DNA from: Clostridia bacterium
Lineage (GTDB): Bacteria > Bacillota > DSM-521 > Neomoorellales > Neomoorellaceae
Direction of reading: 5' to 3'
Assembly (NCBI GenBank): GCA_012727745.1
Contig: JAAYGJ010000168.1
Coordinates: 1-5,887, forward strand
DNA length: 5,887 bases
Each line of letters begins with the position of its first letter. Position 1 is the first letter of the stretch. The notes beneath the pieces were generated by a model that saw only the letters and a program-made list of their open reading frames with translations, did no database searches and was not told the DNA's origin. Position numbers and translations under genes: made by a program. Shown here piece after piece: positions 3,461-5,887 of this stretch.

Positions 3461-5386
3461 TTATTTTCCCTTTGCCCCTGCCTCAGCTTGCAGCAACTGT
3501 TTTTTGAGCGCCAGATACCCGGCTGTAAAGTAAGTGCCGTTCTGGGCTTCCCGGCAGTCAAAGCCATAAGCCCGCCTACTAACAGCCAAGACAGGGGGCG
3601 CCTGTATCCTTTTGGCTACAGCAATGCCTGTATACTGCCGCCACCAGCGCTCCAGGTCGGCAATAAAATCAGCCGTGCTGGCAAATAGTTGCTGCACCAC
3701 TCCCGATTGACAGCCGATTTTTTCTTCCAGGACACCTTGGGCATACCAAGCGAGGATGTCTTCCGGAGTAGCCCTTTCCCAGCGTTCCACAAAGGCGCGG
3801 AACAAATAATCATGGTAGGGATATAGCAGGGGGTCTCCTTTGCCTGCTTCGACGGCTTGGGCGGGCGAAAGCTCGGCACTGGGTACAAGTTTAATAATCT
3901 CCCGGGGAATTACCTCACGCCGATAAACTTGTTCATTGAGGTAGTCAGCCAGCCCGTATACCTGATATTTCCAGAGATCAGCCAGGGCAGCTAAAAAGCC
4001 GGCCTGGTCCCCGTACAAGGTCGTATAACCGACCGTCATTTCGCTTTTATTGGCATTACAGGTAAAGCCTCCGCCAAAAGCCGCCGCTAAAGCGGCTAAA
4101 ATCCGGGCGGAACGATCGCGGGCCTGAATATTTTCAGTCATAAAAGGAGTGACCGGTAAGTACATCTCCCGGCCATCCTTCATATCAATAATTGGAGTTT
4201 GGCCAATTTGTTCTACCGTATAATCAACCGCTTCTTGAATAGGCATAACCGTATACAGGCAGCCCAGGTTGGCAGCCAGCCGGGCTGCCAGATTTTTTGT
4301 CGTCTGGGAATTAAACTTGCTGGGCATGTTTACCAGCAGAACATTTTCCGGCCCCAGGACATTGGTATAGAGGCAGGCCGCCACCGCTGAATCAATGCCG
4401 CCGGAGAGGCCGATTACTACTTTTTTCATGCCAATCGCCTGCATGAAACGATCGATGCCATAAGTTAGAGCTTGATAAATAGCGGCTATATCCCCGTCTT
4501 CCGGAACTACAGGCGCCCCGCCGTCTTTAACATTTCCATCCGGCTCAAGCTCTACAACCGTTAATTTTTCTGCAAAAGGTTGGCAGTAAGCGCTTATTTC
4601 TCCCCGAGCGTTATAAACGGTACTGCAGCCGTCAAAAATATAGACAGTTTTGCCGTTGTTCTGGACACCCACGTTATTAACATAGATTATGGGGGTCCCC
4701 TGCTCCCGCGCCTGCCGGGCAAAAACCCGGTTGTGCTTTCTATTTTTGCCCAGGGCAAAGGGGGAGCTGGCTATATTTACAAACAAGTCCACCGGGCCAT
4801 TTTCTTTTATAGCAGTTGCCGCTTTAAAATCATAAGCATCACTCCAGCTGTCCTCGCCAGGCAGGCAAGCCAGCCTGATTGTTTGCTCAGCCATTTTTAA
4901 TAATACCGGTTGTTGTAAAGCCTCCACCCTTTGCCCCTGTTCTAAAGCCAGTTGCTGCAAACTGTAAAAGTGACGGCTATCATCAAATTCACGGCAATCA
5001 TGTTGCAAGGTTTTAATCCGGCAGGGATAGGGGAAATTGTCTCCTCCCAGGAGCTTGCCCCTGTAGGCCACAAAAAGGGCGTTATATTTGCGTACTCTAC
5101 CGTCATGGCCTTTTTGTTCCCAATCAACATAGACATTGCCAAAGATTACAGCGAGTTCCCCCGAGGCCCCCACTATCTGCCGGCCATATCTCTCACAATC
5201 CTTTAGAAAGGCTATTTGCTCCCAGGCATTGCCGAGCAGATAGCCCGGCACAGCCAGCTCCGGAAAGATGACCAGCTCGGCCTGCTGCTGACGGGCTGCA
5301 TCGATCATCTTTAACATGGTAGCAGTGTTTATATCCGGACGGCCGGGGACAACTTCCATTTGCCCCAGAGCAACCCGCAATCCCAT
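3461..5386 (-). CDS. nadE: NAD+ synthetase, glutamine-dependent type with altered glutaminase site
   Basis: The product has 641 residues, the usual size of two-domain NadE, which makes NAD+ from nicotinic acid adenine dinucleotide, ATP and ammonia (released from glutamine). Residues 1-280 are the nitrilase-type glutaminase: FPELAVPGY with the catalytic Glu43, IKTL with the likely catalytic Lys125, REFDDSRHF, and FVNIASSPF. Residues about 300-625 are the synthetase: the ATP-pyrophosphatase loop GLSGGIDSAV (326-335), NANKSEMTVGYTTLYGD (444-460), and KLVPSAELSP (499-508). The family nucleophile is the Cys of a CEDxW motif; here the motif reads ACLPGEDSW, with Gly177 (codon GGC at 4856-4858) in the Cys position. 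The nearby LPNY-like segment reads QHDC (127-130). The enzyme may therefore use free ammonia rather than glutamine. The start is ATG with AAGGGGG at good spacing. Confidence 0.95.
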   Translation of the reverse strand: MGLRVALGQMEVVPGRPDINTATMLKMIDAARQQQAELVIFPELAVPGYLLGNAWEQIAFLKDCERYGRQIVGASGELAVIFGNVYVDWEQKGHDGRVRKYNALFVAYRGKLLGGDNFPYPCRIKTLQHDCREFDDSRHFYSLQQLALEQGQRVEALQQPVLLKMAEQTIRLACLPGEDSWSDAYDFKAATAIKENGPVDLFVNIASSPFALGKNRKHNRVFARQAREQGTPIIYVNNVGVQNNGKTVYIFDGCSTVYNARGEISAYCQPFAEKLTVVELEPDGNVKDGGAPVVPEDGDIAAIYQALTYGIDRFMQAIGMKKVVIGLSGGIDSAVAACLYTNVLGPENVLLVNMPSKFNSQTTKNLAARLAANLGCLYTVMPIQEAVDYTVEQIGQTPIIDMKDGREMYLPVTPFMTENIQARDRSARILAALAAAFGGGFTCNANKSEMTVGYTTLYGDQAGFLAALADLWKYQVYGLADYLNEQVYRREVIPREIIKLVPSAELSPAQAVEAGKGDPLLYPYHDYLFRAFVERWERATPEDILAWYAQGVLEEKIGCQSGVVQQLFASTADFIADLERWWRQYTGIAVAKRIQAPPVLAVSRRAYGFDCREAQNGTYFTAGYLALKKQLLQAEAGAKGK

Positions 5387-5412
5387 TTTATAAGCCCCCT
5401 TCTTTATGCTTT

Positions 5413-5440
5413 ATTATAGACGTCCTGCCAGCATTAGCAA
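5413..5440 (-). promoter_or_regulatory. Sigma-A-type promoter of nadE
   Basis: On the minus strand there is TTGCTA (-35, 5435-5440), a 16-nt spacer and a consensus TATAAT (-10, 5413-5418). Transcription would start near 5406, about 20 nt before the ATG, with the Shine-Dalgarno AAGGGGG between. It lies in the 93-nt gap after nagZ, so nadE can be transcribed independently. No NrtR or NiaR operator could be recognised. Confidence 0.7.
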
Positions 5441-5479
5441 ATAAGCTGCGGCAAAAAGTAAAGTACGGCCAAAAGTGTG

Positions 5480-5887
5480 CTAAAAATACTCCTTAAATAG
5501 AGCATTAATCTTTGCGTTTATTGCTTCAGGGTCTACCGTTCCTATTTTTTGATCGTTAAGAGCGTATTTTTGTTTTAATTTCAGCACCCTGTAAACGCTC
5601 TGATCTATCCGTTCCTCTGTAATAGCCCCACTTGCAGCAGCTTCCCGTATCGCCTCAATTACTGCCCTTTCTTTTTCATAATCATGACATACTAAAACTA
5701 TATCACTGCCCGCGTTAATTGCTTTTACTGCTGCCACACCAAGCTCATAGTTGTTGCTAATAGCCCCCATCGTCAGATCATCACTTATTACCACCCCGTC
5801 AAAGCCCATCTCCTGGCGCAATAGGCCGGTAATAATTGCCGGCGATAAGGTAGCCGGGTTATCAGGGTCGATTTGGGGTAACAGGAT
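5480..5887 (-). CDS. nagZ: Beta-N-acetylhexosaminidase (GH3, NagZ type), C-terminal part, cut by window edge
   Basis: The reading frame is open to the right edge, giving the last 135 residues; the N-terminal part lies outside. It begins ILLPQIDPDNPATLSPAI, continues with ITGLLRQEMGFDG, and contains VVISDDLTMGAI, the GH3 segment carrying the catalytic aspartate nucleophile. Then comes AGSDIVLVCHD and a C-terminal helical tail ending in FKEYF. These match bacterial NagZ-type enzymes, which remove N-acetylglucosamine from muropeptides or related glycans. The KH(F/L)PG-type catalytic-histidine loop would be upstream, outside the window. A signal peptide, as found in secreted Firmicute NagZ, cannot be judged. 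The first TTG inside the window (5821) is internal and not a start. nagZ precedes nadE on the same strand with a 93-nt gap. Confidence 0.92.
   Translation of the reverse strand: MLLPQIDPDNPATLSPAIITGLLRQEMGFDGVVISDDLTMGAISNNYELGVAAVKAINAGSDIVLVCHDYEKERAVIEAIREAAASGAITEERIDQSVYRVLKLKQKYALNDQKIGTVDPEAINAKINALFKEYF

Noticed and set aside
3437..3478. Shared terminator between the DUF3243 gene and nadE (GGGGC and GCCCC arms)
   Set aside because: The arms at 3443-3447 and 3474-3478 are short, far apart, partly inside nadE and lack a clean T-tract on either strand.
4952..5206. Open reading frames inside nadE on both strands
   Set aside because: They lack ribosome binding sites and family features, and overlap a full-length, well-conserved enzyme gene.

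Overview
The window looks like chromosomal DNA of a flagellated or formerly flagellated Firmicute, most likely a member of Clostridia (Peptococcaceae or thermoanaerobe type). This is an inference from gene content: a YlqG/YlqH-type pair, a DUF3243 protein, a small PspC protein, a DUF1858 redox-disulfide protein, NagZ, strong AGGAGG-type ribosome binding sites, and frequent GTG/TTG starts. No sequence search was possible.

Layout. Positions 1-87 are A+T-rich with no gene. Positions 88-480 hold an uninterrupted chain of about twelve short hairpins, closed at 485-521 by an intrinsic terminator reading on the + strand. I interpret 88-521 as a structured non-coding RNA that I do not recognise. A perfect 15-bp inverted repeat at 548-579 terminates the converging DUF1858 gene (595-804, minus), which has a near-consensus promoter at 833-861. 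Further right on the minus strand lie a FlhB C-domain-like gene (ylqH type, 883-1179), a 161-nt gap with repeat-like sequence, a FliK-like gene (1341-2726) and a PspC-domain membrane protein (2814-3005). A divergent DUF3243 gene (3182-3436) is the only protein gene on the + strand. It converges on a glutamine-dependent-type NAD+ synthetase (3461-5386, minus). That gene has its own promoter and lies downstream of the 3' part of a GH3 beta-N-acetylhexosaminidase gene (nagZ), which runs off the right edge.

The two strongest points are these. (1) The hairpin chain at 88-480: nearly all non-Watson-Crick pairs in its stems are G.T on the + strand, two units 81 nt apart differ by four compensatory double changes, and both of those end in GNRA tetraloops. 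This is good evidence from within the window for a conserved RNA transcribed rightward. (2) The NAD+ synthetase carries Gly where the glutaminase nucleophile Cys is expected, and nearby active-site sequence is also unusual, while its ammonia/ATP synthetase half looks intact.

The protein genes do not form one obvious pathway. They are housekeeping (NAD synthesis, muropeptide recycling), motility-related (FliK/FlhB-like pair) and small regulatory or redox proteins.
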